Of a stretch of DNA of 64,000 nucleotides, positions 17,788 through 26,956 are shown piece after piece; position 1 is the first letter of the stretch, and each line of letters starts with the position of its first letter. The notes under the pieces were generated by a model. The model worked only from the letters and a program-made list of their open reading frames with translations, did no database searches and was not told the origin of the DNA. A program made the translations under genes and the position numbers. The stretch comes from Thaumasiovibrio subtropicus (lineage in GTDB: Bacteria; Pseudomonadota; Gammaproteobacteria; Enterobacterales; Vibrionaceae): NCBI RefSeq assembly GCF_019703835.1, contig NZ_AP023055.1, forward strand, positions 620,001 through 684,000, in the 5' to 3' direction.

Positions 17788-17835
17788 TTGATAAACTGGG
17801 GGCCTGCTCAGCACCCAGTTTACCACTGGAGTCGT

Positions 17836-18189
17836 TTATGCTTTCAGCGCCAATGCGGTGCCTGAAAAAGTAATGCCTTGCCAACCGTGCTTTTGAAAAG
17901 CGCGAATGTTGCCATGGCTGTCACCTTCAGGGTTGACTAACACATCATCACGATAGTGATGACCAAAACAGTGCAACGTCTGTTCTTCGGTGAGGTTCTG
18001 CTGTTTAGCGAAGGCAAAAATACGACAAGAGCCTTCGTTGGTGCCAGCAGCATTCACCAACACGTTATCACCTAAGCCATTCGAGAACGCGGTTGGTGTG
18101 TATTCATAGCAGCGGTTAATCGTGGCAATGACTTCGTCAAATTCAACGGTTTCTGGCTGCGTTTGCAATTTTTGAATGAGTACTTCCAT
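17836..18189 (-). CDS. HopJ-family protein (not a type III effector here)
   Basis: 117 aa and nearly textbook for the HopJ family: FDEVIATINRCYEYTPTAF, NAAGTNEGSCRIFAFA, LTEEQTLHCFGHHYRDDVL, NPEGDSHGNIRAFQKHGW. The family name comes from a Pseudomonas protein once listed as an effector. In marine gamma-proteobacteria it occurs without a secretion system, and none is visible here. Function unknown. It follows the DUF2750 gene by 16 bases, likely one transcript. Confidence 0.9.
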   Translation of the reverse strand: MEVLIQKLQTQPETVEFDEVIATINRCYEYTPTAFSNGLGDNVLVNAAGTNEGSCRIFAFAKQQNLTEEQTLHCFGHHYRDDVLVNPEGDSHGNIRAFQKHGWQGITFSGTALALKA

Positions 18190-18205
18190 GTGATTTCCTA
18201 ACTAA

Positions 18206-18592
18206 TTATTTTTTTCGTTTGTTTGCTTTTTGCAAATCGAGATCAAATTCGTCGGGGTAGAGGACGAGACCATCTTCTTCTGTGACTGGGAACACAACCA
18301 GTGCGAGCTCGTCATCCAACAAGCCGTTTGTCCAGCGGCTCAACCATTTGTTCAGTGAAATTGACTCTGCTTTGCAATCTGCCCAGTCGCCCGTTGCCCA
18401 CGCTTCTGCAAAGGCTTGATGAGGCCATACAGGGACGCAATCTTCATCTTCAGTGTTGAGCATGACACTGCCGTGTTCATCAACGAGAATCCAAAGTTGG
18501 CGGTGAGTTGCCACTTCATCTAGCAGATATTGATAGCGTTTTTCAGCGTCGAGTTGAGAGACGTTATCAATAGTTTGTTGATCGATTGTCAT
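18206..18592 (-). CDS. DUF2750-family protein
   Basis: 128 aa, acidic, cytoplasmic. Family pattern visible: RYQYLLDEVATHRQLWILVDEHG, CVPVWPHQAFAEAWATGDW, SISLNKWLSRWTNGL and a final LALVVFPVTEEDGLVLYPDEF. Function unknown. It is first gene of a two-gene unit with the HopJ-family gene. Confidence 0.85.
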   Translation of the reverse strand: MTIDQQTIDNVSQLDAEKRYQYLLDEVATHRQLWILVDEHGSVMLNTEDEDCVPVWPHQAFAEAWATGDWADCKAESISLNKWLSRWTNGLLDDELALVVFPVTEEDGLVLYPDEFDLDLQKANKRKK

Positions 18593-19974
18593 AGTGCTGT
18601 TCCTGTATGAGGTCCTACTGCGGTTGATGCGAGGACTGAACGTTTCTTAGTTTAGGCCGAAGAGAGTGATTACTATCAAGGGGCCGTAGACAAAAAAGTG
18701 TGACAAGCATAGCGAATTGTGACCGTGACGTCCTCCAAAATGATGAATTATGCTCGTGTTTCATGTCTATTTGTACAGAAGTAAAGCAGTTATAGTTCAA
18801 GGAGCCGGTTTCCAATGGGTTTTAGCAGGGGTGAGCTAGCATGCCGAGTTTAAGGCAAAAGTGCTGATAACGATGTGTTGTTAAAAGCGCAATGGCAGCC
18901 ATACGGGGCGATGCACGAAGCTTGCGAAAAGGGAAATGATGAAAAGAAGAACATTGCGATGGAATCGTTTACATTCGAACGAATGGTGAAATGGAATGTT
19001 TATGTTATCTAAACACTTTTATTTTGAATAAATGGGATGTGCTTGGTGAAAATATGCGATAGGTTGATGTATAGTATCCCATATTCATATCAGCAATGAT
19101 GTTAGCGTTTACATTATCACTAGGCAATAACCTCTGTGCTGAATATATTTTGTGCGGTATAATAGATGTTGGTTATCGATAAAGTACCAGAATAACGAAT
19201 TATTGTGATATACGTCGGGTGTACGAGTGTATACAGTGAATAACCCGCACAAAATGGCGGGGCAAGCTCTAAGCAAATGCCTCAGCTGTTGCAAACAGTA
19301 ACTGTTTGATGCAATTTATATTTATCAAAAGTTGGATTACAAATTCCTAACCTCCCTGCCGGACTCCTTCCCATTGTCGGCAGGGTTTTTTTTGTCTTTA
19401 ATTAGTCAAATGTTTCGTTTTGATTAATTTTTTCCTTACGACCTACCACTTAAATTGCTTGCTGCAAATGTGATAAGTAAAATATACGCTTTTGACAGTG
19501 AAACGCACTGAACCTTGCCTCTGTAGCTTAGTGGCTACCTTAAGCTATGTGGTTGAGAAGTATGAAGTTAATGGTATGTGCCTAGAGTCAGTTGTCTTCA
19601 GTATCCTAATCGAGGATTAACGAGATAACAGGTCAGAATGAATCAATGGTTATCAGAAAAATGTCAATAGCGCTAGGAATGGATAATAGTAGTGACATGC
19701 TAAAGATAGCTAAAAAGGTCATGTGTGATACATTGAGTTAATTATTGTAAGAATCACCGGTGAAGATATTAGCGACGCCCTAGGGCTATTAATAGTATTA
19801 GTTGATTCTATCATTAATCTGATGTCAGGTATTAGGCGAGTAAAATGTGCAAATAATACGAATATGCCTTTATAGAAATAAATGCTTATCCGGTTGTCTG
19901 ACGAAATAAAAAGAAAGCGTTAACCGTTTTATTTGTCTATAGCGAAAAAAGGGTACTCTGTGTAACCGTTTACA
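18593..19974. other. 1.4-kb gene-poor region
   Basis: No credible coding frame on either strand. It is AT-rich, especially 18990-19320 and 19640-19920. Contents: the promoter side of the DUF2750 gene, a strong terminator at 19354-19393 with no coding gene in front of it (see the ncRNA entry), and at the right edge a CAAG end fragment. The rest shows nothing I can name. Confidence 0.6.
19165..19393 (+). ncRNA. Candidate small RNA ending in an SD-complementary terminator loop
   Basis: A canonical intrinsic terminator, CCCTGCCG (19354-19361) and CGGCAGGG (19378-19385) with TTTTTTTT, has no open frame upstream. Its 16-base loop contains ACTCCTTCCC, complementary to AAGGAG-type ribosome sites, a design seen in trans-acting small RNAs such as CyaR. 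A TATAAT at 19158-19163 could be the -10 box, giving an RNA of about 220 bases; its -35 match is poor, so the 5' end is uncertain. The terminator is certain, the sRNA is inference. Confidence 0.45.
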
Positions 19975-19995
19975 TTTTGAGGTGGTTTGAGTATA
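19975..19995 (+). repeat. CAAG element, solo right end
   Basis: TTTTGAGGTGGTTTGAGTATA matches an element end only; no partner end is nearby. It lies 25 bases beyond the 3' end of the LysR gene. Confidence 0.6.
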
Positions 19996-20019
19996 TGGTG
20001 AGATCGCGTCTTTCTTGAG

Positions 20020-20916
20020 CTACTGATGGTAACTGGCATCTAACAAAAAGCTTTTGAAGTGACTTGCCACAGCAGAGGCCTTCTTGGGAGGATGATAGTA
20101 AAGATTCAAGCTCCAGATACTGGTTTTGTAGTCTTCAAGCAGCGGGACGATAAGGCCGTTTTCAATTTCTTGAGTAATGAATCGTTGTGGTAGATAGCCG
20201 ATACCCGTACCTTCAAGAACGCCCTGCAGCAATAAATCACTATCGTTGACTTCCAGGTTCTTTGGGATCTTTATCATTTGACTTTCTTCGTCTCGCGTAA
20301 AAATCCAATCGTTGCTGCCTGTTAATGTCGAAGCGAAAAGGCAACGATGGTTGACGAGATCTTCTGGTTTTAAGGGTTTTGAATGGGCTGCGAGGTAGCA
20401 GGGGCTGGCAACGGGCACAAAGGGGCATTGCATGATTTCCCGACGTACAAGATGAAGGTCTTTTTCTTGATAGCCTTGGTAGTTTGCATTGGCACTAATC
20501 ATTAAGTCTACGTCACCAGCGTAGTCGAGTGCCCAAGGTGTGACATTGATGTTGAAGGTAACACTCGGATGTGTCTTGATGTAATCACCTATCAATGACA
20601 TGAGATAGTGATTCGCAAAAACAGGTGTGCAAGCGATGTTGATATGACCTTTATCGTGCTCTTGAAAATCTTGCAGCGAACGCTGTAATTGCTCAGCATT
20701 GTCGACGAGTGGCGCAAATTCTTCAAAAAGCTTTTTACCTGCAGGTGTTGGTGTTAACAACCGATTCGTTCTGCGTAATAAGATCATACCGAAATGGGCT
20801 TCTAAATCTTGAAGCCAGCGACTCCCTGCCGACACAGAAATTGCATATTTTCTAGCGGCAGCCGAGATGGATCCACTGCGAATGACGCAGACAAAAAACG
20901 CCATTTTATCCAACAT
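20020..20916 (-). CDS. LysR-family transcriptional regulator
   Basis: 298 aa. N-terminal winged helix (LDKMAFFVCVIRSGSISAAA, then AGSRWLQDLEAHFGMILLRR) and a periplasmic-binding-fold effector domain (INIACTPVFANHYLMSLIGD, CLFASTLTGSNDW, VLEGTGIGYLPQRFI). ATG 20916 is chosen because GAAGGA lies 8 bases upstream; in-frame starts up to 21003 would put a non-family leader before the helix-turn-helix. It is divergent from the epimerase-like gene, about 300 bases apart, which it may regulate. Confidence 0.88.
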   Translation of the reverse strand: MLDKMAFFVCVIRSGSISAAARKYAISVSAGSRWLQDLEAHFGMILLRRTNRLLTPTPAGKKLFEEFAPLVDNAEQLQRSLQDFQEHDKGHINIACTPVFANHYLMSLIGDYIKTHPSVTFNINVTPWALDYAGDVDLMISANANYQGYQEKDLHLVRREIMQCPFVPVASPCYLAAHSKPLKPEDLVNHRCLFASTLTGSNDWIFTRDEESQMIKIPKNLEVNDSDLLLQGVLEGTGIGYLPQRFITQEIENGLIVPLLEDYKTSIWSLNLYYHPPKKASAVASHFKSFLLDASYHQ

Positions 20917-21217
20917 ACACTGCATCCTTCGTTCGCTGGGTAGAGAAGCGATTATCGCACAAACCGAGTCGTGAACATCGATGGCTGCGTGTTTTCGTGA
21001 CAAATACGCACCAAAACCTTTCTATCATCCCGCAACTTTGAAATATCTGCACAAATGTGTCGGAATACGTCAGGAAAACATACATTTTCCAACAGATCGG
21101 CGGAGTAAAAAGTGGTACTGTGACTCAAGTATAAGGTCATTATTACAGAGTAAGGCATGAAGCCTGCATAGTCCTCAAGGAATCGAGGCAAACCTGTCGC
21201 ATAAGGAGTTAATGCGA

Positions 21218-22075
21218 ATGAAGATCTTGCTATCTGGCTCGCATGGTTATGTTGGTAATCATGTGTATGAGCTACTACGTCAACGCCAACATAATGTTTA
21301 TATTTTGCAGCGTGGTAAGGCTCACCCTGTGTTACATGGGCGAGTGCAACAACTTGATGATGGTGACGCTTTCGGCACATACGATGTGGTGATTAACTGT
21401 GCTCGTCCGCACTGGTCAGAATATGACCCCGAAACGATTGCAGAGATCGAACGTCAGTTGCTCGCAGATTTAGACAAGTTTGCGAAACGCGATGCAGTTA
21501 AAATTCATACCTCGGGAGTGTGGCTGTTTGGTCACGCAACCCAACAGGAAATGAATCAATTCAAGATGGCACCTTTTGAATGTGTGTCGCATGACAAACG
21601 AACGGTTTTGGATGCGCTGAATCAAGGCTGGAACGTTGTCTTCTGCCCAAGTTTGATTTATGGCGGTAAACGCTGTCAGTTAAAGCGCATTGTTGATGAC
21701 TTAGATTCGCAACAAATGTCAGTTTTACTGCCCTCGACAGGCTTCAACCAGTATGTCCATGTGGATGATGTTGCGGACTTCTTCTTAGCATTAATTGCAG
21801 CGGGTGTGCACAGTCAACCGCATGCCATTGCCGAACCTATTGGATATAGCCCGCTAGCTTTTGCAAAACTACTTACTCATCATGGGTGGATAAAGCAGAT
21901 TCAGACCTACAGTCAATCAACTTTCATTGATAAATTTGGTGACGATGCGTTGGATATTGAAAAACTAAACGTTTGTTTGCCCATATCGCCGTTGTTTAGG
22001 CCGAAGTACGCCGTTGCTGATTATGTGGAAGAAACCCTACAAGTCTCTCAACTGGCTTTCGCGGGTGGGCGATAG
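21218..22075 (+). CDS. NAD(P)-dependent epimerase/reductase-like protein (extended SDR fold)
   Basis: 285 aa. Rossmann GSHGYVGNHV (GxxGxxG) at the N-terminus; YDVVINCARP; HTSGVWLFG in the place of the catalytic Ser strand; FCPSLIYGG carrying a Tyr; YVHVDDVADFFLALI near residue 185. The canonical YxxxK is not obvious, so catalysis may be altered. ATG 21218 is favoured over 21212 for spacing from AAGGAG at 21203-21208. Substrate unknown. Probable target of the divergent LysR. Confidence 0.8.
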   Translation: MKILLSGSHGYVGNHVYELLRQRQHNVYILQRGKAHPVLHGRVQQLDDGDAFGTYDVVINCARPHWSEYDPETIAEIERQLLADLDKFAKRDAVKIHTSGVWLFGHATQQEMNQFKMAPFECVSHDKRTVLDALNQGWNVVFCPSLIYGGKRCQLKRIVDDLDSQQMSVLLPSTGFNQYVHVDDVADFFLALIAAGVHSQPHAIAEPIGYSPLAFAKLLTHHGWIKQIQTYSQSTFIDKFGDDALDIEKLNVCLPISPLFRPKYAVADYVEETLQVSQLAFAGGR

Positions 22076-22080
22076 CCTCC

Positions 22081-22300
22081 CTTGAGGTGGCTTGGGTATA
22101 TTAGAAAAAGCGACCTCATACGTATTTATGCTGCTTCAAAATGCGCGTTAGGCGGAAAATGTGCCTAATAGTTGCATATCGCACCCCGAGGTTTGTATAG
22201 AGTCTGCTCGAAAGGCGGCTCTATTCCTTCACCCCTTTTGCTTTGAATGTAGGGCGCTAGCCCGATTCTGACCGTCGAATTTTGACGTCGCGTGAGGATA
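22081..22300. repeat. CAAG element relic, strongly decayed
   Basis: An end fragment (CTTGAGGTGGCTTGGGTATA, 22081-22100) is followed, after unrelated sequence, by a diverged internal block (CTATTCCTTCACCCC, TTTGAATGTAGGGCGCTAGC) that matches the element's CCATTCCTTCACACC...CTCGACGCGCTAGT region. Boundaries are approximate. Confidence 0.5.
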
Positions 22301-22313
22301 CGAAACAGCGTAT

Positions 22314-22377
22314 TGTTTCGCTGTTTCGCTGTTTCGCTGTTTCGCTGTTTCGCTGTTTCGCTGTTTCGCTGTTTCGC
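22314..22377. repeat. Eight tandem copies of TGTTTCGC next to the atoE stop
   Basis: Eight perfect 8-bp units run from 22314 to 22377, ending 7 bases before the last base of the atoE stop codon (22385). An inverted unit (CGAAACAG) lies just before them, so CGAAACA...TGTTTCG forms a hairpin at 22301-22320. The array is in the 3' untranslated region of atoE on the minus strand. Such arrays change length readily by slippage. Confidence 0.95.
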
Positions 22378-22384
22378 TATTGGG

Positions 22385-23767
22385 CTAGAAAATCAGTAAC
22401 CCGAGACTGATCAAGACGCCAGAGGCAAGCAGCGCAACAATACAGAAGCCCATAATGTCTTTGGCACTCAGTCCGGCAATGCTTAGCGCGGGAAGCGCCC
22501 AAAAGGGTTGTATCATATTGGTCCACGCATCTCCCCAAGCGATTGCCATGGCTGTTTTTGCCGCTGGTACGCCGAGTTCTGCACCTGCTGGCATCATGAT
22601 GGGGGCTTGGACAGCCCATTGTCCGCCGCCCGAGGGCACAAAAAAGTTAACAATGCCAGCGCTCAAAAAGGTAAAGATTGGGAATGTAAAGCTGTTGGAA
22701 ATACTGACAAACCAATCGGAGACGGCACCGGCTAAGGAAACACCTTCAGGTCCTTTTGCGACCATCATGCCCATAATGCCCGCATAAAAGGGGAATTGAA
22801 GTAGGATGCCTGTTGTATTGCGGGTGCCCTCAGCAATGGCGGCGAGGAGTCGCTTTGGCGTCCCATGTAGCAAGATAGCGGTGAACAAGAAGATAAAATT
22901 GACGATGTTGAGATTGAGTGCAAAGCCATTGTTGGCAAAGTAGCTAAAGATGTAGGTGAAGCCAATAATAGCCAGTAAGCGGTTGACCCAACGGCTATTT
23001 TCTAGCTTTTCTGCGGGTGTTGTTGCTGAATTTTGTTTTGCTTCGTTGGTACTTTCGTTGAGTAGGGCGGGATCAATCGTCACCACCGCTTGTGGAGCTG
23101 GGTGCATTGCGCGATTTAACAATGGGATCACAATGAGCATGGCTGCTAGGATGACAAGGTTCATCGCAGAAAATAGCGTTTCAGAGGTTGAGATACCTTC
23201 CGTTAGCGCGCCAGCCGTAACACTTTCGATATTGCTGCCGCTCGCAAGTGCGAGAGGGACTGAACCGGACAAGCCAGCGTGCCAAAAAAGAAACCCGGTA
23301 TAGGCTGATGCAATGAGCAAACGATAGTCGACGCCCTTGACTCTTGCCGCCAACTCACGGGCGAAAATGGCACCCACAACAAGACCGAATCCCCAGTTTA
23401 TCCAGCACGCTAATGCACTGACTAAGGTGACGATGTAAATCGCGTGTCTTGGCGTTTTGGCCGTCATCGCGAGATAGGACAGTCCTTTGCGAAAGACAGG
23501 TGCAGATGCCATTGCATGGCCGGTGACAACAACCAGCGCCATTTGCATCGAAAACTTGAGTAGATTCCAGAAGCTGCCAGCAAATGCGTCAACCATCTGC
23601 AACGGGCTTTGTTGCGTGACTGGCATTGCTATTAAAAAGACGACGAAAGTGAGTATTGCAGCAAATAAGAAAGGGTCAGGAAGATAGCGTTGTACAATGG
23701 CTGTGCACAGGGTAGAGAACCGTTGCAGCAAGGTTGCTCTTTGGGCTGGAAGTGTCTCTGCGGACAT
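22385..23767 (-). CDS. atoE: Short-chain fatty acid transporter, AtoE family
   Basis: Inner-membrane transporter of 460 aa with about 12 hydrophobic segments. Family signatures: RYLPDPFLFAAILTFVVFL near the N-terminus, CWINWGFGLVVGAIFARELA, FLFWHAGLSGSVPLALA, and the strongly conserved FFVPSGGGQWAVQAPIMMPA. CAAGGAGGAAACT places the start at 23767, excluding an 18-residue upstream extension. It likely imports short-chain fatty acids such as acetoacetate or butyrate; no ato catabolic genes adjoin. It lies downstream of the BASS gene on the same strand, 385 bases apart. Confidence 0.9.
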   Translation of the reverse strand: MSAETLPAQRATLLQRFSTLCTAIVQRYLPDPFLFAAILTFVVFLIAMPVTQQSPLQMVDAFAGSFWNLLKFSMQMALVVVTGHAMASAPVFRKGLSYLAMTAKTPRHAIYIVTLVSALACWINWGFGLVVGAIFARELAARVKGVDYRLLIASAYTGFLFWHAGLSGSVPLALASGSNIESVTAGALTEGISTSETLFSAMNLVILAAMLIVIPLLNRAMHPAPQAVVTIDPALLNESTNEAKQNSATTPAEKLENSRWVNRLLAIIGFTYIFSYFANNGFALNLNIVNFIFLFTAILLHGTPKRLLAAIAEGTRNTTGILLQFPFYAGIMGMMVAKGPEGVSLAGAVSDWFVSISNSFTFPIFTFLSAGIVNFFVPSGGGQWAVQAPIMMPAGAELGVPAAKTAMAIAWGDAWTNMIQPFWALPALSIAGLSAKDIMGFCIVALLASGVLISLGLLIF

Positions 23768-24110
23768 AGTTTCCTCCTTGCAAGGTGACAGAATGCCCAT
23801 CCAAACTGTTGGGTTCCGCAATCCTTGCGCTTGTGTAGGGTTAAGGTTGTTTTTATTGTTTTGTTCGCGTTCTATTCAAGCGCAACCTTTCTATTTATGA
23901 AACTGTTAATATTGGGAAGTGGCTTTGCATATATTCAACAACAGGATGAAGGACGAATTACTAGTTGGTCGGAGTGATACGTTGGCCTAGTGAGGGGTTA
24001 CTAGCGGGAGAGGCATCTGCGTCAAAGCGACATGATTAGCTTCAGTTTCGTGCCGTTGCAAGGTGAAGAATCCTATCTAGGCGAGTCCTTCGCGGACAAC
24101 AAAGTTGGAA
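23768..24110. other. Intergenic region upstream of atoE
   Basis: It holds the atoE ribosome site and presumably its promoter. I see no coding frame and no CAAG element. A run with several T-rich tracts at 23845-23905 is the only compositional feature. Confidence 0.4.
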
Positions 24111-24140
24111 CTCACGACTATTGGGGCAAATAGTCGTGAG
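24111..24140 (-). terminator. Strong hairpin after the BASS gene (terminator-like, weak U tract)
   Basis: CTCACGACTATT (24111-24122) and AATAGTCGTGAG (24129-24140) form a perfect 12-bp stem with a 6-base loop. It begins 12 bases past the 3' end of the minus-strand transporter gene. The sequence after it on the minus strand is TTCCAACTTTG, without a proper U run, so it may stabilise the mRNA or act as a weak terminator. Confidence 0.55.
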
Positions 24141-24152
24141 TCAGTCGCGATA

Positions 24153-25097
24153 TCAGGATTGCGCTGATTGTGATTGCGTTTGGGCGCGAGTTGACGATTT
24201 CTTCGACCAGCAACCTGCGAGTAGTGAGCCTGATATGTTGTGCCAAATTGAAAACAAGGTGCCCGGTAGCGCGGCGGCTGGCGTAAAGAACTTCATCGCC
24301 AAAGCAGTCGCTAATCCTGAGTTTTGTAACCCCACCTCAAATGACACCGTGCGACAAATGCTTTCGTCAAAGCCTAAAACACGGCAACTCCAGTAACCAG
24401 CGAGTAAACCAATACCATTGTGTAAAATGACGGCCAGCGCAATGATAGGCCCAAGTGTGGCAAACTTGTCTGCATTTAGAGCGACGACGATCGCGATGAT
24501 TAAAACAATCGCTGCCATTGAGATGAGAGGTAATACAGGTTTAACGGCCTGTGCAGCGCGACTTGCAAAGACATTAATCGCGACACCTAATGCGACTGGA
24601 ATGAGCACAATCTTTAACAAACTGGCTAGCATCGCAAGTTTTGGCACGTCGACGGTCTGCCCCGCAAGCAGTTCAACCAGCAATGGTGTTAAAACTACCC
24701 CGATCAAAGTAGAAAGGGCGGTCATAGAGATCGAGAGAGCCACATTACCTTTCGCGAGAAACACCATCACATTTGACGCAGTTCCACCTGCTACGCTGCC
24801 GACGAGCACCATACCGACGGTTAGCTCGGTACTGAAATCAAGCAGCAGACTGATCGCGACGGCCGTGACGGGCATAACGAGAAACTGCAGTATCACGCCG
24901 ACCCCGATGGCGGCTTTATGTTTGAAGGCATCCAAGAAATCTTTATGGCTCAGGCTAACCCCCATCGCTAGCATGATAAGGGTTAAGAGTGGCACGATTT
25001 GAGGTCTCAATGCCACAAAGAGATCGGGTTGGAAGTAAGCCATGGCTGAGAGTAAAAGTGCCCATATGGGGAAAAGTTGTGTGATGCGATTAATCAT
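24153..25097 (-). CDS. Bile acid:sodium symporter (BASS) family transporter
   Basis: Inner-membrane protein of 314 aa with about nine to ten helices. Family signatures: LIMLAMGVSLSHKDF, GSVAGGTASNVMVFLAKGNVALS, and FEVGLQNSGLATALAMKFF with the Na-site Glu and Gln region. GAAGGAACGAC precedes the ATG. Bacterial relatives carry organic anions such as pantoate or keto acids with sodium. It is transcribed alone or with atoE. Confidence 0.9.
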   Translation of the reverse strand: MINRITQLFPIWALLLSAMAYFQPDLFVALRPQIVPLLTLIMLAMGVSLSHKDFLDAFKHKAAIGVGVILQFLVMPVTAVAISLLLDFSTELTVGMVLVGSVAGGTASNVMVFLAKGNVALSISMTALSTLIGVVLTPLLVELLAGQTVDVPKLAMLASLLKIVLIPVALGVAINVFASRAAQAVKPVLPLISMAAIVLIIAIVVALNADKFATLGPIIALAVILHNGIGLLAGYWSCRVLGFDESICRTVSFEVGLQNSGLATALAMKFFTPAAALPGTLFSIWHNISGSLLAGCWSKKSSTRAQTQSQSAQS

Positions 25098-25274
25098 GTC
25101 GTTCCTTCTTTATTCCAAGCAGAGTGGGCCTTGGTTATGGCTTTGAACTTATCTGTACGAGCGCTAGACAGCGTCGCTTTTATTGTTGGATGTAATGTGT
25201 TTGTTAATTTAATACTTGCATCATTTCATATTCATAATGAACATGGCAATGAGAATTGTTATTATCTTTGTTGA

Positions 25275-25538
25275 TATACTCAAGCCACCTCAAGATGCTT
25301 GTTCAGCGAGAATTTCTAGGTTTGTCAGCAAGGCACTGCTTTGAAGATCTAGTGGACTAAATCGAAAAGCAGTAACAAAGATGACGAGCCTAGAAAACTC
25401 GCCCAGAGGGAAGCGCCTAGCGCTCCGATTTCTGCGTTAAAGGTATTTGAAAGGGGAAGCCATTCCTTCATACCTTTGCCTTGAACTCGATGCGCTAGTC
25501 CGCTTCTGAATCCTGCATCTTGAGGTGGCTTGAGTATA
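25275..25538 (+). repeat. CAAG element copy 3, intact 264 bp (reference copy)
   Basis: The cleanest copy: starts TATACTCAAGCCACCTCAAG and ends CTTGAGGTGGCTTGAGTATA, terminal repeats perfectly complementary over at least 24 bases. Internal landmarks in order: GCTTGTTCAGCGAGAATTTC, CTAGTGGACTAAATC, GCCTAGAAAACTCGCCC, GCGTTAAAGGTATTTGAAAG, GCCATTCCTTCATACC. It lies between the BASS promoter side and the esterase gene. Confidence 0.93.
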
Positions 25539-25661
25539 GATCATTGCGTGCGTTGCATATTTTGTAATGCGTTAAGCCTTAAAATTAGTGGTTAATTTTG
25601 CATTCTATCGCTTGGGCGCACTCAGGTGGAGCGCTGAGTCTTAGGAAAGGAGAGGATTTGA

Positions 25662-26657
25662 ATGGAACAAATAGCTTCATCCAATGTGACACAAGTCGGC
25701 ACGTTAACGCGCTTTAGCTTGTACTCAAAGGCCATTGATGGGAATCCTGCTGGTGAAAGTGCAGAACGCGATGTGATGGTTTACTTACCCCCGAGTTATG
25801 CCACCAGCAACAAAACGTATCCAGTGATCTATCTGTTGCATGGTATGACCGCTTCGCCGGCAGAGTGGTTTGAATCTCCTTTTCATAATCCACAGTGCGA
25901 TATTACGATGAATACCTTGATTCGAAGTGGCGCGGTGGATGAGATGATATTAGTCGCACCGTGTGCAAAAACCGCATTGGGGGGAAGCTGGTACCTTGAA
26001 TCTACTATTACGGGTGATTGGCCACACTTTATCTGTGAAGAGCTCGTCAGTGAAATTGAGCAGCGCTATCGGGTGCATGCTTCGGCCTCAAAACGTGCGT
26101 TAATCGGTCACTCTATGGGGGGCATTGGCGCTATGACTCTTACCAATCGTTACCCTACACTTTTTGGTTACGTAGCGGCATTAAGCCCAGCTAACCCAAT
26201 GCTAGAGTCCTCACCCGTTACTGAGGGCGATTGGCAATTTTTTGAACAGCAGCTGTCGATATTGGAGGCAGGGGGGGAGCCAGAATGGATGACCTATGTC
26301 TCTTTAGTCTTTCTTCAACACTATTTCCCAGATACAGGGAACCCACCGTATTACTATGATCATCAGGCAGCTTCTGAGCAGTTCGCCAAGTTAGCGGATT
26401 ATAACTTAGAGACGTTATTTGTTGATTGGACACCGACCCGTTTGTCACCACAGTATTTCGCAGAAATGGGAACCCAAGAGGGGGAGTACAAAGGCAAGGC
26501 AATTACGGAGCGCTTCAATGATGTGATGGCATTACTTAAACGTAAGGGAATGAACCTAGACTACGAAGTCTTTGAAGGCGGACATTGTGACAAGATTGCC
26601 GACAGAATGCGGCGCGTATTTCTGCGAGCGGATCGTTTCTTTCACGCAAATGATTAG
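25662..26657 (+). CDS. Alpha/beta-hydrolase esterase (esterase D/Fes/FrmB-like)
   Basis: Cytoplasmic esterase of 331 aa. PVIYLLHGMT forms the oxyanion-hole strand, ALIGHSMGGIGAM carries the nucleophile Ser near residue 149, and EVFEGGHCDKIADRM the catalytic His near residue 309. Its architecture resembles the putative-esterase family that includes S-formylglutathione hydrolase and enterochelin esterase. It has no signal peptide. AAAGGAGAGG precedes ATG 25662. It is transcribed alone; substrate unknown. Confidence 0.88.
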   Translation: MEQIASSNVTQVGTLTRFSLYSKAIDGNPAGESAERDVMVYLPPSYATSNKTYPVIYLLHGMTASPAEWFESPFHNPQCDITMNTLIRSGAVDEMILVAPCAKTALGGSWYLESTITGDWPHFICEELVSEIEQRYRVHASASKRALIGHSMGGIGAMTLTNRYPTLFGYVAALSPANPMLESSPVTEGDWQFFEQQLSILEAGGEPEWMTYVSLVFLQHYFPDTGNPPYYYDHQAASEQFAKLADYNLETLFVDWTPTRLSPQYFAEMGTQEGEYKGKAITERFNDVMALLKRKGMNLDYEVFEGGHCDKIADRMRRVFLRADRFFHAND

Positions 26658-26725
26658 ATTGCATCGCCGTTCGTTTTACATGCAAAAGCCTGTCGTTGGC
26701 AAGTGGCGCCCTTTCTAGGGCGTTG

Positions 26726-26755
26726 TACTCAAATCACCTCGGGATGCGGGTTCAG
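26726..26755 (+). repeat. CAAG element, solo left end
   Basis: TACTCAAATCACCTCGGGATG followed by CGGGTTCAG matches the left terminal part with a few changes; the rest of the element is absent. A small CGCCCT/AGGGCG hairpin lies just before it at 26707-26722. Confidence 0.6.
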
Positions 26756-26956
26756 CCACTCACAAAGTCACAAGCAAGCACGGATAATTGCTGCTTGTTC
26801 TTAAACTAACCATTTGTTATTTTGAATGTTATGAACAGATTCAGTAAACACACTTCTTCAATGATGCTTATGCCTACTCAGCGAATGCTGAGTGGGATGG
26901 GCTGCCTGTTCTAGACGTTTTCTTTGAACGCATCACCATTCCAAATCAATTGAATG

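Noticed and set aside
17836..18189. Type III secretion effector
   Set aside because: HopJ is only a family name; no secretion apparatus or chaperone genes are near and the family is widespread in free-living marine bacteria.
19516..19560. tRNA-like sequence (CTCTGTAGCTTAGTGGCTACC)
   Set aside because: It recalls a D-arm, but no acceptor stem, anticodon arm or T-arm can be built around it.
22314..22377. Possible CRISPR array
   Set aside because: The 8-bp units are contiguous with no spacers. The same applies to the CCAGAG tract at 29261-29351.
24418..25002. 194-aa plus-strand frame
   Set aside because: It is the antisense shadow of the BASS transporter, which has a proper start, family motifs and membrane helices.
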